64,000 bases of DNA, from assembly GCF_001507855.1 (NCBI RefSeq), contig NZ_LGEN01000010.1, positions 42,842 through 106,841 of the forward strand, given 5' to 3'. Each line of letters opens with the position of its first letter. Within the stretch, counting starts at the first letter, position 1. The position numbers were made by a program, and so were the translations under genes. The notes beneath the pieces were generated by a model. That model was not told the DNA's origin. It searched no databases and saw only the letters and a program-made list of their open reading frames with translations. The DNA is from Halomonas sp. 54_146. Lineage in GTDB: Bacteria > Pseudomonadota > Gammaproteobacteria > Pseudomonadales > Halomonadaceae. Positions 45,066 through 53,770 of this stretch are shown here, piece after piece.

Positions 45066-45845
45066 ATGCCTTTAAACCGTCAGCCTATTGTGAGTGGCAT
45101 CTTCTTACTTGCAGGAATTTTCGGCACAGCGACCAGCTATGCCGAAGACCTTCCTGCGCCTATCCAAGCGTTAGCCAATCAAGGGTTGGAAATTCATGGC
45201 CAGTTTGACGCCCCCGGCGGTATGCGCGGCTATGGTGCCAGCGTGCAGGGTCGGGATATGGCGATTTACTTGACGCCCGATGGCGAGCACGCCGTGGTGG
45301 GCACGCTAATGAATAGCGAGGGTGACGACCTTACCGAGGCTCAGCTAGATGAGCATGTGCGCGCCCCGCTAGAAGCACAAACCTGGCAGCTATTAAACGA
45401 AAGCCATTGGATTCAAGATGGTGACGAGGATGCTCCACGGGTCATTTACACCTTCACCGATGCTAACTGCCCTTACTGCCGCCAGCTGTGGCAAGACGTT
45501 CGCCCCTGGGTAGAAGCAGGCGACGTGCAGCTACGGCATATCATGGTGGGTATTTTAGCGCCAGACAGCCCTGGCAAAGCAGCCGCTATACTGGGCGCTA
45601 ACGACCCTGCTGCCACGCTGCATGAGCATAACCGCGGCGATGAAGTGGCTGCAAGCGCCCAACCGCGCGAGATTGAAGAGCAGGTATACGCCAATAACCA
45701 GCTGTTTGAAGAGCTTGGTTTATATGCCACGCCAACCAGTGCTTTTCAGCGGGAAGCGGAGAATGGCAGCATTCGCATAGATCGTATTCAGGGCTTACCC
45801 AGCGATGAGCGGTTGCTCGACATGATGGGCAGCGAAGCGCCATAA
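45066..45845 (+). CDS. dsbG: Thiol:disulfide interchange protein DsbG
   Basis: A 259-residue periplasmic protein with signal peptide ending GTATSYA^EDLP, an N-terminal dimerisation domain, and a thioredoxin domain with CPYC (Cys135, Cys138) in FTDANCPYCRQLW, followed by the cis-proline region LYATPTSA. Members protect single cysteines from over-oxidation and isomerise disulfides. With the TlpA gene upstream it forms a thiol-redox pair facing the cytochrome operon. Confidence 0.88.
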   Translation: MPLNRQPIVSGIFLLAGIFGTATSYAEDLPAPIQALANQGLEIHGQFDAPGGMRGYGASVQGRDMAIYLTPDGEHAVVGTLMNSEGDDLTEAQLDEHVRAPLEAQTWQLLNESHWIQDGDEDAPRVIYTFTDANCPYCRQLWQDVRPWVEAGDVQLRHIMVGILAPDSPGKAAAILGANDPAATLHEHNRGDEVAASAQPREIEEQVYANNQLFEELGLYATPTSAFQREAENGSIRIDRIQGLPSDERLLDMMGSEAP

Positions 45846-45884
45846 CCCGTTGTTAGTACCGGATATCAAGTGCTGAGTATCAAA

Positions 45885-45931
45885 CAAGAAGGGAGGCCGC
45901 GTTCGGCCTCCCTTCTTGCTAGCTTTTTTTT
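45885..45931. terminator. Bidirectional stem-loop between dsbG and the tsdA-like gene
   Basis: A 15-base-pair stem (45885-45899 with 45904-45918) is followed by CTAGC and eight T residues on the plus strand. The T-run belongs to the first unit of the adjacent tandem repeat. Confidence 0.8.
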
Positions 45932-45985
45932 TCAAGCAACGCCTTTCAAGCACATTCTTTCAAGCGGCTTCTTTCAAGCTTGCTT
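45930..45985. repeat. Four 14-bp tandem units running into the tsdA-like stop codon
   Basis: Units TTTCAAGCAACGCC, TTTCAAGCACATTC, TTTCAAGCGGCTTC and TTTCAAGCTTGCTT follow each other exactly from 45930 to 45985. The final base belongs to the stop codon of the minus-strand cytochrome gene, so slippage has reached its 3' end. Confidence 0.8.
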
Positions 45986-47055
45986 TATTGCTCGTCAGCC
46001 AGGCTTTCAAACCGCGGCATACCAACGTTCCAGGGTTTAATGTCGCCTTTATCCCCGAAGTTGTCGTGATCACCGAGTACATGACCATCGTGTTCACGGG
46101 TTTGCCCGTACAGTGAACGGTCGTGGAAAGTGGGCCCAAACAGTTCAAGTGTTTCCGCTACATCACCCGTGTAGCGGGGATCTTGGGGGCGCTCTTGGTT
46201 GCTTATATAGTAAGCAATATCCCAAGACTCTTGATCACTCAGTGAACGCGGCTGACCAAGGGGCATGTTTTGGTAAATAAAGCCTGCCATGGTATCCACG
46301 CGAACGATGCCCGCCCCCCAGTTATTGGAACCATCACCCCAGGGCGCAGGGAACACATACTCGCCGTTTTCATAGTGCCCGGTACCGTCTTCCTGATGGC
46401 ATATAGCACAGTTTTCCTGGTAGGCGGCCTCACCTCTGGCGTAATCGGGCTGTTCGGCTGGCTGGTCAGGCGCTGGGAAACCACGGCCATAGATCGGCTG
46501 GCTCGGATACATCGGCGCGCCGGTGGCCAACCACTGGTGGTAGGCACTCAATGCCAGCATTTCATCGCTGCCATATTCCGGCGGCGTGCCGTTCATGGAA
46601 TAGGCAAAACAGCCAGCAATGCGTTCTTCAAGGTTGTTGACGTGCTGATTTTTACCGCGAAAATCAGGCAACGTTACCGCCGCCGCCCACACTGGCGCGC
46701 TAAATGGCTGACGCCCTTCGCCTAGGTGACAGCTAGAGCAGTTCATATCGTTATAAACGTACTCATCGCGCAGCTGCTGTGTATCGGTAAACAACTCGTA
46801 GCCGTAGCGGATAACTTTTTTAAGTTCCGGGTGAATATCGGCGTCTTCCAGGTCTGCCATTGTGGGTGGCACATGCACCAACTCACCTTCCTGGGGGGCG
46901 GGGTAACCAAGCTCAACAAGGGTTTGGTAAGGCATCTCATCGCCTTGCGCCGCTTCATTGGCAGCGTAGGCAGTCATCGTTAAACCGGTTGCCAGCGACA
47001 TACCCGTGACCGCGAGCACCAGCGTGCGTTTACGCATCGTTATGGTGAGTGCCAT
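45985..47055 (-). CDS. TsdA-like diheme cytochrome c thiosulfate dehydrogenase
   Basis: A 356-residue secreted protein (signal peptide ending MTAYA^ANEA) with two haem c sites: CSSCH (Cys106, Cys109, His110) and CAICH (Cys216, Cys219, His220). The segment ERIAGCFAYSMNG places a cysteine (Cys149) where TsdA enzymes have the Cys ligand of the active-site haem. TsdA oxidises two thiosulfates to tetrathionate, or the reverse, in the periplasm. ATG at 47055 follows GGAGGAG by five bases and comes two bases after the cytochrome c4-like gene, so the pair matches a tsdB-tsdA layout. Confidence 0.85.
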   Translation of the reverse strand: MALTITMRKRTLVLAVTGMSLATGLTMTAYAANEAAQGDEMPYQTLVELGYPAPQEGELVHVPPTMADLEDADIHPELKKVIRYGYELFTDTQQLRDEYVYNDMNCSSCHLGEGRQPFSAPVWAAAVTLPDFRGKNQHVNNLEERIAGCFAYSMNGTPPEYGSDEMLALSAYHQWLATGAPMYPSQPIYGRGFPAPDQPAEQPDYARGEAAYQENCAICHQEDGTGHYENGEYVFPAPWGDGSNNWGAGIVRVDTMAGFIYQNMPLGQPRSLSDQESWDIAYYISNQERPQDPRYTGDVAETLELFGPTFHDRSLYGQTREHDGHVLGDHDNFGDKGDIKPWNVGMPRFESLADEQ

Positions 47056-47057
47056 GA

Positions 47058-47717
47058 TTACTCCTCCCCTTCTTGATCTATATCCTGTTGGGCATACCAC
47101 GCTGACACCGCCTGGATATCGTTGTCGCTCATACGCTTAGCAATAGCGCCCATTAAATTCTGTGGGTCGTTGCTACGCGTGTCGTTTTGCCAAGCGGTCA
47201 ATTGAGCGCTGATATAACCCGCATGCTGGCTGGCAATACCGGGGAAATCACTGCCCACACCGGTGCCGCCCGGCCCATGGCAGCTCTTGCACGATACAAT
47301 GTAGGCATCCCAGTCGCCGCGATTAGCCAGCTGTTCGCCGCGCTTTAGCAGCGCCTCATCGGCGTCATCGCCGCCTTGCCCTGGGGTTACCTCAAGCTGG
47401 CTGTAGTAAGCGGCAACATCGACAATCTGTTGGTCATTGAGCATGTTGGCAAATGGCATCATGCTGGCATTTTGCCGACGACCTTCTTTGAAGTCGTGCA
47501 ACTGCTTGACGATATAGCCTGCATCAAGCCCGGCTAAGCGTGGCCATGACTCACCCCCTGGGATATTCATGCCACTGCCATCGGCCTGATGACAGGCAGT
47601 ACAGGTAGCGGCGGCTGCCTGGCCTCGCTCAACATCACCTTCTTGCGCGATGGCACCTCCGGCGAACAAACTGGCCCCTACCAATAGGCCAAACCTGCTC
47701 AAGCGTGTTTTCTTCAT
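47058..47717 (-). CDS. Diheme cytochrome c4-like protein, probable electron acceptor of TsdA
   Basis: A 219-residue periplasmic protein with signal peptide (ending GGAIA^QEGD) and two class I cytochrome c domains with CTACH (Cys39-His43) and CKSCH (Cys143-His147). The domain duplication fits cytochrome c4 and TsdB. It is the first gene of the two-gene cytochrome operon and would carry electrons from thiosulfate to the respiratory chain. Confidence 0.88.
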   Translation of the reverse strand: MKKTRLSRFGLLVGASLFAGGAIAQEGDVERGQAAAATCTACHQADGSGMNIPGGESWPRLAGLDAGYIVKQLHDFKEGRRQNASMMPFANMLNDQQIVDVAAYYSQLEVTPGQGGDDADEALLKRGEQLANRGDWDAYIVSCKSCHGPGGTGVGSDFPGIASQHAGYISAQLTAWQNDTRSNDPQNLMGAIAKRMSDNDIQAVSAWYAQQDIDQEGEE

Positions 47718-47826
47718 AGCGGTTTCCCCTTGCGTTATGTTGTTGCTAATGCACGACGGCTCTTATTTGTTGCTTATATGCTTTGCCTATTTACTAGACG
47801 TGCTGATCATGCCTAATAGGCGTTAC

Positions 47827-47853
47827 TTATATGTTTACATACTATGTTTACAT
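47827..47853 (-). promoter_or_regulatory. Repeated ATGTTTACAT motif upstream of the cytochrome operon
   Basis: ATGTTTACAT occurs twice, at 47831-47840 and 47844-47853, 13 bases apart, in the 139-base gap between the kinase stop and the cytochrome start. TTATATGTTTA (47827-47837) is found identically upstream of the persulfide dioxygenase operon at 51930-51940. A shared operator is inferred. Confidence 0.5.
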
Positions 47854-47856
47854 TAC

Positions 47857-49200
47857 TTACTCATATACCGCTGACACTTGGTCAGTGGGTGCCATCACAG
47901 GCACTTTTAGGCGGGCGATAAACCCACCTTCAGCAGGGCTGGCAAACGTGACCGCCCCACCAAAGCGTTCGGCAATCGCGGCCACAATCGCCAACCCCAG
48001 CCCGCTGCCTTGTTGCTTACTGGCGCGCCAAAACCGTCGGGTGATCTGCTCTAGCGTGGCGCTGTCGACCCCTGGCCCTTGATCACTCACGCTAAACGTC
48101 AGGTGAGACTCCCCATGCTCCCACTGCGCCGTTAGCGTCACAGGCGTTTCTGGTGGCCCATGGTGCACGGCGTTATCCAATAAATTACGCAATGCGGTGA
48201 TCGCCAGTTCACGGGGCATGGCAAGCGTGGCATCGGGCCATTGATCGGGCACCACAAAACGTTCTAGATGAGCATGGCTGTCTGCCAGCGCGCACTCAGC
48301 TACTTCCGCTACGTGGCTTGCCTCGCCATCATCAAAGCGCAAACGCCCCTCTACGCGAGCAAGCGTTAGCAGCTGGTCAAGGGTGGAGCTCAACCGTACC
48401 ACGCCCTCTTCAGCGTAGTTGAGCGATGCCATCGCCGCCTGCCCTTCCACCCGGCGGGCAACTTGTAGGTGGGTTTTGATAGCAGTCAAAGGCGTGCGTA
48501 GCTCGTGAGCGGCGTCGTTGGTAAAGCGCTGCTCGCGGATAATGGTTTGCTGAATACGCGCAAGCAGCGCATTGAGGGTCTCGATTAGCGGCCGAATTTC
48601 TTTGGGTAAGCCATAGGTGGCAACAGGTGCCAGCGCGTCAGGATGACGATTCGCAAGCGATTCACGCAGCCGCGTGAGCGGTGCCAAACCACGCCAAATA
48701 CCTAGCCATAGCGCCATCATGCTGCCCACCAGCGCCACCACGAAGGGCACCACCGCTATCCGAATCACGTCACTAAGCAGCATATCGCGCTCGTCCATCC
48801 GGTCTGCGGTGGTAATCACGATTCCACCACGCTCATAGGTGAACACTCGCCACGTGACATCGCCTGCCTGGCGATAGGTATGCCCGCTTTCTCCGGGTGC
48901 CAACACGGTGTCTAAATCAGCATGGGTGCGCGCCATGATTGCGCCTTGGGGCGAGTGCACCTGGCAGGCAAGGCCTTCGATGGGCGGAATAGACATGACG
49001 GGGTGTTCGGCATCTGCCCAGACCTCAAACGGCAGCTGTAAGACTAACCCCGCCACCATCCGCGCCGACTGCGCTAAACGCTGGTCCAGGGTTTCCACAA
49101 ACTTATCTTCCAAATCGCGCATTAGCCACGCCGCTGCTACGCCCCATAGCAGCGCCAAGGTTAACCCCAGAGTGAGCAGTAAGCGCGAGCGTAAACTCAT
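47857..49200 (-). CDS. Two-component sensor histidine kinase (QseC/TctE-like)
   Basis: A 447-residue membrane kinase: two transmembrane helices (residues ~8-27 and ~148-170) enclose a periplasmic sensor region; then a HAMP linker, a HisKA domain with AAHELRTPLTAIK and an HATPase domain with NLLDNAVHHG, DQGPGV and GSGLGLAI. The signal is unknown; the neighbouring sulfur genes are a reasonable guess. Its ATG overlaps the stop of a 19-codon reading frame made by tandem duplication of its own start region. Confidence 0.93.
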   Translation of the reverse strand: MSLRSRLLLTLGLTLALLWGVAAAWLMRDLEDKFVETLDQRLAQSARMVAGLVLQLPFEVWADAEHPVMSIPPIEGLACQVHSPQGAIMARTHADLDTVLAPGESGHTYRQAGDVTWRVFTYERGGIVITTADRMDERDMLLSDVIRIAVVPFVVALVGSMMALWLGIWRGLAPLTRLRESLANRHPDALAPVATYGLPKEIRPLIETLNALLARIQQTIIREQRFTNDAAHELRTPLTAIKTHLQVARRVEGQAAMASLNYAEEGVVRLSSTLDQLLTLARVEGRLRFDDGEASHVAEVAECALADSHAHLERFVVPDQWPDATLAMPRELAITALRNLLDNAVHHGPPETPVTLTAQWEHGESHLTFSVSDQGPGVDSATLEQITRRFWRASKQQGSGLGLAIVAAIAERFGGAVTFASPAEGGFIARLKVPVMAPTDQVSAVYE

Positions 49201-49256
49201 AGCGGTACCTTTAAACTCATAGCCGTACCTTTCCGTACTTTTACCTTTAAGCTCAT
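49197..49256 (-). CDS. Candidate 19-codon leader peptide between response regulator and kinase
   Basis: The kinase start region (CTATGAG plus AAAGGTAC) is present three times on the minus strand, with ATG at 49256, 49220 and 49200. The first overlaps the regulator stop (ATGA). Its frame reads through the second ATG and ends in a TGA that overlaps the kinase ATG. Translation could pass from regulator to kinase by two stop-start overlaps. Whether the peptide is made is not known; each copy supplies its own AAAGGT ribosome binding site. Confidence 0.4.
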   Translation of the reverse strand: MSLKVKVRKGTAMSLKVPL

Positions 49257-49954
49257 AGCTGCCCCTTGAAGGGCGTGCCGGCTACATGCACTGCTTCTGG
49301 CTTGCCTAATCGGTAACCAAGCCCGCGCACCGTTTCAATCACGCCACTGCCTAACTTTCGGCGCAGATGGTGGATATGCACATTAAGGACGTTGCTGGCG
49401 ACGTCATCATTCATGCCGTAAAGGCTATCTTTAAGCTGGTCGGCCGAAAGCACGCTGCGCGGTGACTGCAAAAACGCTTCTAGAAGCACTATTTCACGGC
49501 GTGACAGCATAATCAGCTGCTCATTGACATACACTTCGCGGGCGGTTGGATCTAACGCGAGGGCACCATGCGTAATAATGCCACTGCTGCGCCCTGCGGC
49601 TCGGCGCAATAAGGCATGTAACCGCGCTACCAGCTCGTCTAAGTCGAAAGGTTTTACCAGGTAGTCATCGGCACCACCCTGCAAGCCATCCACGCGGTCA
49701 CGCACCGCATCTCTTGCCGTTAGCACCAGCACTGGTACGTCGATGCCCTGGTCACGCCACTCAGCCAACAGCTGTAAGCCATCACCATCGGGTAAGCCAC
49801 GGTCAAGAATCACCACATCGCTGGAAACCGTTTTCAGCGCTTGGCGCGCAGCCTTCAGCGTAGAAACGTGGTCAACCACAAAATCAAAGGTTATTAACCC
49901 AGTGCGAATACCCGAAGCAACTAGCGGGTCATCTTCAATCAGCAAGACGTGCAT
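49253..49954 (-). CDS. Two-component response regulator, OmpR family (QseB/TctD-like)
   Basis: A 233-residue regulator with receiver domain (IEDDPLVASGI acidic pocket, phosphorylated Asp in VVILDRGLPDGDGL, Lys in DYLVKPFDLDEL) and a winged-helix DNA-binding domain (LNVHIHHLRRKLG). ATG at 49954 follows AAGGA by seven bases; upstream in-frame codons lack support. It is the first gene of the pair with the kinase. Targets are unknown. Confidence 0.93.
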   Translation of the reverse strand: MHVLLIEDDPLVASGIRTGLITFDFVVDHVSTLKAARQALKTVSSDVVILDRGLPDGDGLQLLAEWRDQGIDVPVLVLTARDAVRDRVDGLQGGADDYLVKPFDLDELVARLHALLRRAAGRSSGIITHGALALDPTAREVYVNEQLIMLSRREIVLLEAFLQSPRSVLSADQLKDSLYGMNDDVASNVLNVHIHHLRRKLGSGVIETVRGLGYRLGKPEAVHVAGTPFKGQL

Positions 49955-50017
49955 AACGGTTTCCTTTTTATTACCTGTCATCATGGCTGCCAAGGATTAA
50001 AGCAGCGTTAAGCAAAC

Positions 50018-50048
50018 AAAAAACGCCCTTGCTGTGACGGCAAGGGCG
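50018..50048 (-). terminator. Terminator of the persulfide dioxygenase-YeeE operon
   Basis: A nine-base-pair perfect stem (50040-50048 with 50024-50032) is followed on the minus strand by six T residues, 28 bases after the pmpB-like stop. Confidence 0.9.
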
Positions 50049-50075
50049 ATAGCGTTTAGATCATTTAGGTGGGGT

Positions 50076-50522
50076 CTATTGAGCAAGGCGCTTCGCAGCG
50101 AACCACCCGATTACCATGGTGAACAACATGGCCGTTAGCGGCAGCGACAGCCCACCAATAGAAGCAATGGCCGGGCCTGGGCAGTAACCCGAAAGCCCCC
50201 AACCAATCCCGAACAAGGCAGCGCCTCCCAGTAGCTTGGCATCCAGCTCCCTCTTAGTCGGCCGTTGAAAAACGCCTCCCAGCACTGGAGCTGAGCGCCT
50301 GAACACCAGTCGATAGCCGATAAAGGTGGTCATAACGGCCCCGCCCAATACAAACATCAGCGTAGGATCCCAGGCACCCGCCACATCTAAAAAGCCCAGC
50401 ACACGTGCCGGGTCGGTCATACCTGACACTGCCAATCCCAAGCCGAAAAGCAGTCCCGCGGCATAGCCCGCGCAGGTTTTCATTACACTGCTATTCATTA
50501 AGTTATTCATGGCAATACTCAT
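50076..50522 (-). CDS. YeeE/YedE-family half-transporter, PmpB-like
   Basis: A 148-residue inner-membrane protein with about four helices and the conserved cysteine motif GWGLSGYCPGPAIAS. It pairs with the preceding gene to make a full YeeE/YedE unit; that superfamily includes the thiosulfate importer TsuA. The ATG at 50522 overlaps the pmpA-like stop by four bases. Substrate is likely a sulfur compound, given the persulfide dioxygenase upstream. Confidence 0.85.
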   Translation of the reverse strand: MSIAMNNLMNSSVMKTCAGYAAGLLFGLGLAVSGMTDPARVLGFLDVAGAWDPTLMFVLGGAVMTTFIGYRLVFRRSAPVLGGVFQRPTKRELDAKLLGGAALFGIGWGLSGYCPGPAIASIGGLSLPLTAMLFTMVIGWFAAKRLAQ

Positions 50523-50986
50523 TGAAGACCACCTATGCCTATCAAGTGACGCGAGATATAAACCGTGACAATTGCCATGATTAAAAACACACCGGTGGCT
50601 GCCATAGAGCGCGGCGCCAAACGCGCCAAGCCACAAACGCCATGGCCACTCGTACAGCCACTGCCCAGACCTGTGCCCACACCCACCAGCAGCCCGGCCA
50701 CGAGCATTAGCCCGACACCACCAGCAGGTGCGCCAATCACTTCGCCAGGGCTACCCGCCACGTTTCCTAAGCCGCTGCCTAATAACATGATGACCAATGG
50801 CCCACTGATTAATCCCAACAAAAAGGCAAACCGCCAGGCGCTATCACCTTTGGGGCGTTGAGTGATTAGATTACCAACAATGCCACTAATGCCCGCGATG
50901 CGGCCCAACGTTGCCATCAGCCACGTAGCGGAAAGGCCGATTAACACGCCACCAGCTAACCCTTGCAGGCTTGCCATCCAGTCCAT
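50519..50986 (-). CDS. YeeE/YedE-family half-transporter, PmpA-like
   Basis: A 155-residue inner-membrane protein with the motif [16 protein letters not shown], whose cysteines guide the sulfur substrate in characterised YeeE proteins. It starts ten bases after the persulfide dioxygenase-like stop, with GGGAAG as ribosome binding site, and is coupled to the second half downstream. Confidence 0.87.
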   Translation of the reverse strand: MDWMASLQGLAGGVLIGLSATWLMATLGRIAGISGIVGNLITQRPKGDSAWRFAFLLGLISGPLVIMLLGSGLGNVAGSPGEVIGAPAGGVGLMLVAGLLVGVGTGLGSGCTSGHGVCGLARLAPRSMAATGVFLIMAIVTVYISRHLIGIGGLQ

Positions 50987-50996
50987 ACCACTTCCC

Positions 50997-51866
50997 CTAC
51001 TTAAATTTATTAATGGGTACTTTTAGATAAACGTCGCCATTGTCTTCAGCAGGCGGCATATGCCCCGCACGCATGTTGACTTGGACAGAGGGAATAATCA
51101 GCCTTGGCATGCCGAGCGTGGCATCCCGCTCGGTACGCATTTTCACGAATGCCTCTTCACTGATGCCCTCATGCACATGAACGTTAGCCTGCCGTTGTTC
51201 AGCCACGCTGGTTTCATGCTGGAAGGTATCGCGGTCAGGGGCTTTGTAGTCGTGGCACAAAAACAGTCGCGTTTGCTCAGGCAGCGCCAACACTTTTTGA
51301 ATGGAGTGATACAGGGTGCGAGCATCACCCCCAGGGAAGTCGCAGCGAGCGGTGCCATAATCCGGCATAAAGAGCGTATCGCCTACGAAGGCAGCATCCC
51401 CAATAACATAGGTCAAGCAAGCGGGCGTGTGGCCCGGTGTATGCACCACCTTTCCCTGCAAACCACCAATACTGAACACATCGCCTTCATTGAACAGCGC
51501 ATCAAATTGGCTACCGTCCCGGGCAAACTCGCTGCCCGCATTGAATGCTTTACCAAATATTTCCTGCACCTCCACTATCTTGGCGCCAATACCCGTTTTA
51601 CCGCCCAGCTTTTCATGTAGATAAGGTGCCGCTGATAAATGATCGGCGTGAACATGGGTCTCCAAAATCCACGTAACATCAAGCTGGCGATGGTGAATGA
51701 AAGCGATGATTTCATCGGCTGAACGTACGTCCGTTCGCCCAGCGGCATAATCAAAATCGAGCACTGAATCTATAATTGCACAGGCAGTGCTGTCTGGATC
51801 TTGGACAACATAGCTGAAGGTATTGGTTGGCTCGTCAAAAAAGTGGGTAACGATTGGGCGCTGCAT
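50997..51866 (-). CDS. Metallo-beta-lactamase-fold persulfide dioxygenase-like protein (Blh/ETHE1 type)
   Basis: A 289-residue hydrolase-fold protein with the metal motif THVHADH (His71, His73, Asp75, His76), VVHTPGHTPACLTY, VGDTLFMPDYGTARCDFPGG and FLCHDY. The pattern fits Blh-type persulfide dioxygenases, which oxidise glutathione persulfide to sulfite, and the gene commonly precedes YeeE/YedE halves. ATG at 51866 is five bases after GGGAGG; an earlier in-frame start lies in the promoter region. Confidence 0.88.
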   Translation of the reverse strand: MQRPIVTHFFDEPTNTFSYVVQDPDSTACAIIDSVLDFDYAAGRTDVRSADEIIAFIHHRQLDVTWILETHVHADHLSAAPYLHEKLGGKTGIGAKIVEVQEIFGKAFNAGSEFARDGSQFDALFNEGDVFSIGGLQGKVVHTPGHTPACLTYVIGDAAFVGDTLFMPDYGTARCDFPGGDARTLYHSIQKVLALPEQTRLFLCHDYKAPDRDTFQHETSVAEQRQANVHVHEGISEEAFVKMRTERDATLGMPRLIIPSVQVNMRAGHMPPAEDNGDVYLKVPINKFK

Positions 51867-51905
51867 TGAAGCCTCCCGTGGGATGTGCATGTATCGATAG
51901 GTTAC

Positions 51906-51944
51906 GTAAACATCATAGTACACAAAATGTTATATGTTTATATA
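51906..51944 (-). promoter_or_regulatory. AT-rich control region of the persulfide dioxygenase operon
   Basis: Contains TATAT-GTTT-ATATA (51931-51944, palindromic arms) and GTAAACAT (51906-51913, the complement of ATGTTTAC). TTATATGTTTA is shared with the region before the cytochrome operon. BigR/SqrR-type ArsR repressors control such operons through AT-rich palindromes; no such regulator gene is in the window. Confidence 0.5.
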
Positions 51945-52060
51945 TTTTTAGAATATAAAAATGGGGATATGCGCAAAATAACGTCTATTAAGTATTTTGC
52001 TAATGTAGGGTGAAATTAAGCCGATATTAAAAAAGCTTAATTACAAAAATAAGGAAAACC

Positions 52061-53677
52061 GTGACTCAATTAACAACAACACAAAAGCTGTGGGGAACGC
52101 TGGGAATTATCTGGATCGCCATGCTGATTTTGGTTGGCTGGTTAGCCTGGGAGAATCGTTAGACGATTGTGAGCGAACGCCGCGACAGCATTCAGTACGT
52201 AGTTGAAAGCGTGCATAGCCAGCTACAAGCCCTGCAAGAACACGTTGCTGCTGGCGATCTAAGTCTTGAAGAGGCCCAACAGCGCGCCATTGACAACATG
52301 TCCAGCGTCAACTTCGGGGCTAACGAGTATATTTTCGCTTTTAACGACGACTTACTGATTATTTCCCACCCCAGCCGCACACCCGGCACCGACATGACCG
52401 ATTATCAAGACGCCAGCGGTATGGCGCTTTATCCAGCGCTGTTAAGTACTTCCCAAGCAGGTGGTGGCCATGTTGGCTACTACACGACCCGAGCAGGTGG
52501 GGATGAACAAATACCGAAAATCAGCTATGTGGCACACCTTCCTGAGTGGCAGTGGTCACTGGCGGCAGGCGTTTATGTTGATGATATAAACGAAGCCTTT
52601 ATTGCCGGTTTGATTCGCTCGATAATGATCCTGTTAATTATTGGCTTACCGGTAACGCTGCTAATGGGCTGGGTTATTCGTGATGTGGCCCGCCGCCTGG
52701 GTGGAGACCCACGCTATGCCGCCAGCGTTGTGCGCCATATCGCCGACGGGGATTTAACCCAAGCCACTCAGCTTTCAGCGAAAGATCAGAGCAGTTTGCT
52801 GTTTGATATTAACCGTATGCGCGAAACCCTGGCCGATACGATTGGCGATATTCATTTAGGAGCACACCAGGTCAACAGCGGCGTTGAACAGATTGTAGGC
52901 GTTAACGAAGAGCTTTCTACCCGTACCGAAGAGCAGGCGGCCTCGTTGGCCGAAACAGCCTCCAGCATGGAGCAGCTTACCGCTACGGTTCAGCAAAATG
53001 CCGAACACGCCGATCATGCGCGCTCGCTTGCCACACGCGCAGCCGACAGTGCACAGCGTGGCAGTGATGCCATGTCCACCGTCACCGCCACCATGGCGAC
53101 GATTAACGAAAGCGCCAGCCAAATGAGCAGTATCGTCAACACCATTGACAGCATTGCTTTCCAAACCAATATTCTGGCCCTTAACGCCTCGGTGGAAGCG
53201 GCACGCGCCGGTGAACAAGGACGCGGGTTTGCCGTGGTCGCTAACGAAGTGCGTCAGTTAGCCAGCCGCTCTGCTTCTGCCGCCCAGGAGATCAAAACCC
53301 TGATCGGCACGTCGGATAGCAAGGTTACGGAAGGCAGCCGCCAAGTACGCGATACCGGCGATGTGATCAACGGCATGGTCGATGACATTAAACAGCTCAG
53401 CACGCTGGTTCAGGAAATTTCTGCGGCCACCATTGAGCAAAGTAGCGGCATTGAGCAGGTCAACCAAGCCGTGACACAAATGGATCAAATGACCCAGCAA
53501 AATGCCAGTCTGGTGCAAGAGAGTAACCATGCGACTCAATCCCTGGCGCAACTAAGCAATCAGTTGCGCCAATTGGTCACTCACTTCCGTATTAACCAGG
53601 GCGCCGGGCATGCACAGGTCAGCTTACCGGCGTCTGCTCCCATCCCACGGGTATCACCTCAGCACAGCGATTTTTAG
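52061..53677 (+). pseudogene. Methyl-accepting chemotaxis protein interrupted by an in-frame amber codon
   Basis: AAGGA five bases before GTG 52061 opens a frame of 33 codons (first transmembrane helix, LWGTLGIIWIAMLILVGWLA), then TAG at 52160-52162, then the same frame continues to 53677. The rest has a single Cache sensor domain, a second helix ([18 protein letters not shown]), HAMP, and a complete signalling domain ([20 protein letters not shown]). Without the TAG the protein would have 538 residues. A later GTG at 52169 lacks a ribosome binding site and would drop the first helix. One C-to-T change (CAG to TAG) explains the break; suppression or sequencing error are alternatives. Confidence 0.85.
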
Positions 53678-53713
53678 TTTTTAGCATCGACTAACAATCA
53701 AGTATGAAAAGCT

Positions 53714-53746
53714 AAGGCCAGCTACTCTTGGGTAGCTGGCCTTTTT
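53714..53746 (+). terminator. Terminator after the chemoreceptor gene
   Basis: GGCCAGCTAC (53716-53725) pairs with GTAGCTGGCC (53732-53741), followed by five T residues; AA before the stem pairs into the tail as well. Confidence 0.9.
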
Positions 53747-53770
53747 ATCTAAATAACGAGTTTGAAACGT

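Noticed and set aside
45066..47717. Cytochrome pair as cytochrome c peroxidase or SoxAX
   Set aside because: The ERIAGCFAYSMNG segment with its cysteine between the two haem sites fits TsdA; peroxidase and Sox partner motifs are absent.
52169..53677. Chemoreceptor as an intact gene starting at GTG 52169
   Set aside because: No ribosome binding site precedes it, the first helix would be lost, and a good start with AAGGA exists in the same frame at 52061 before the TAG.
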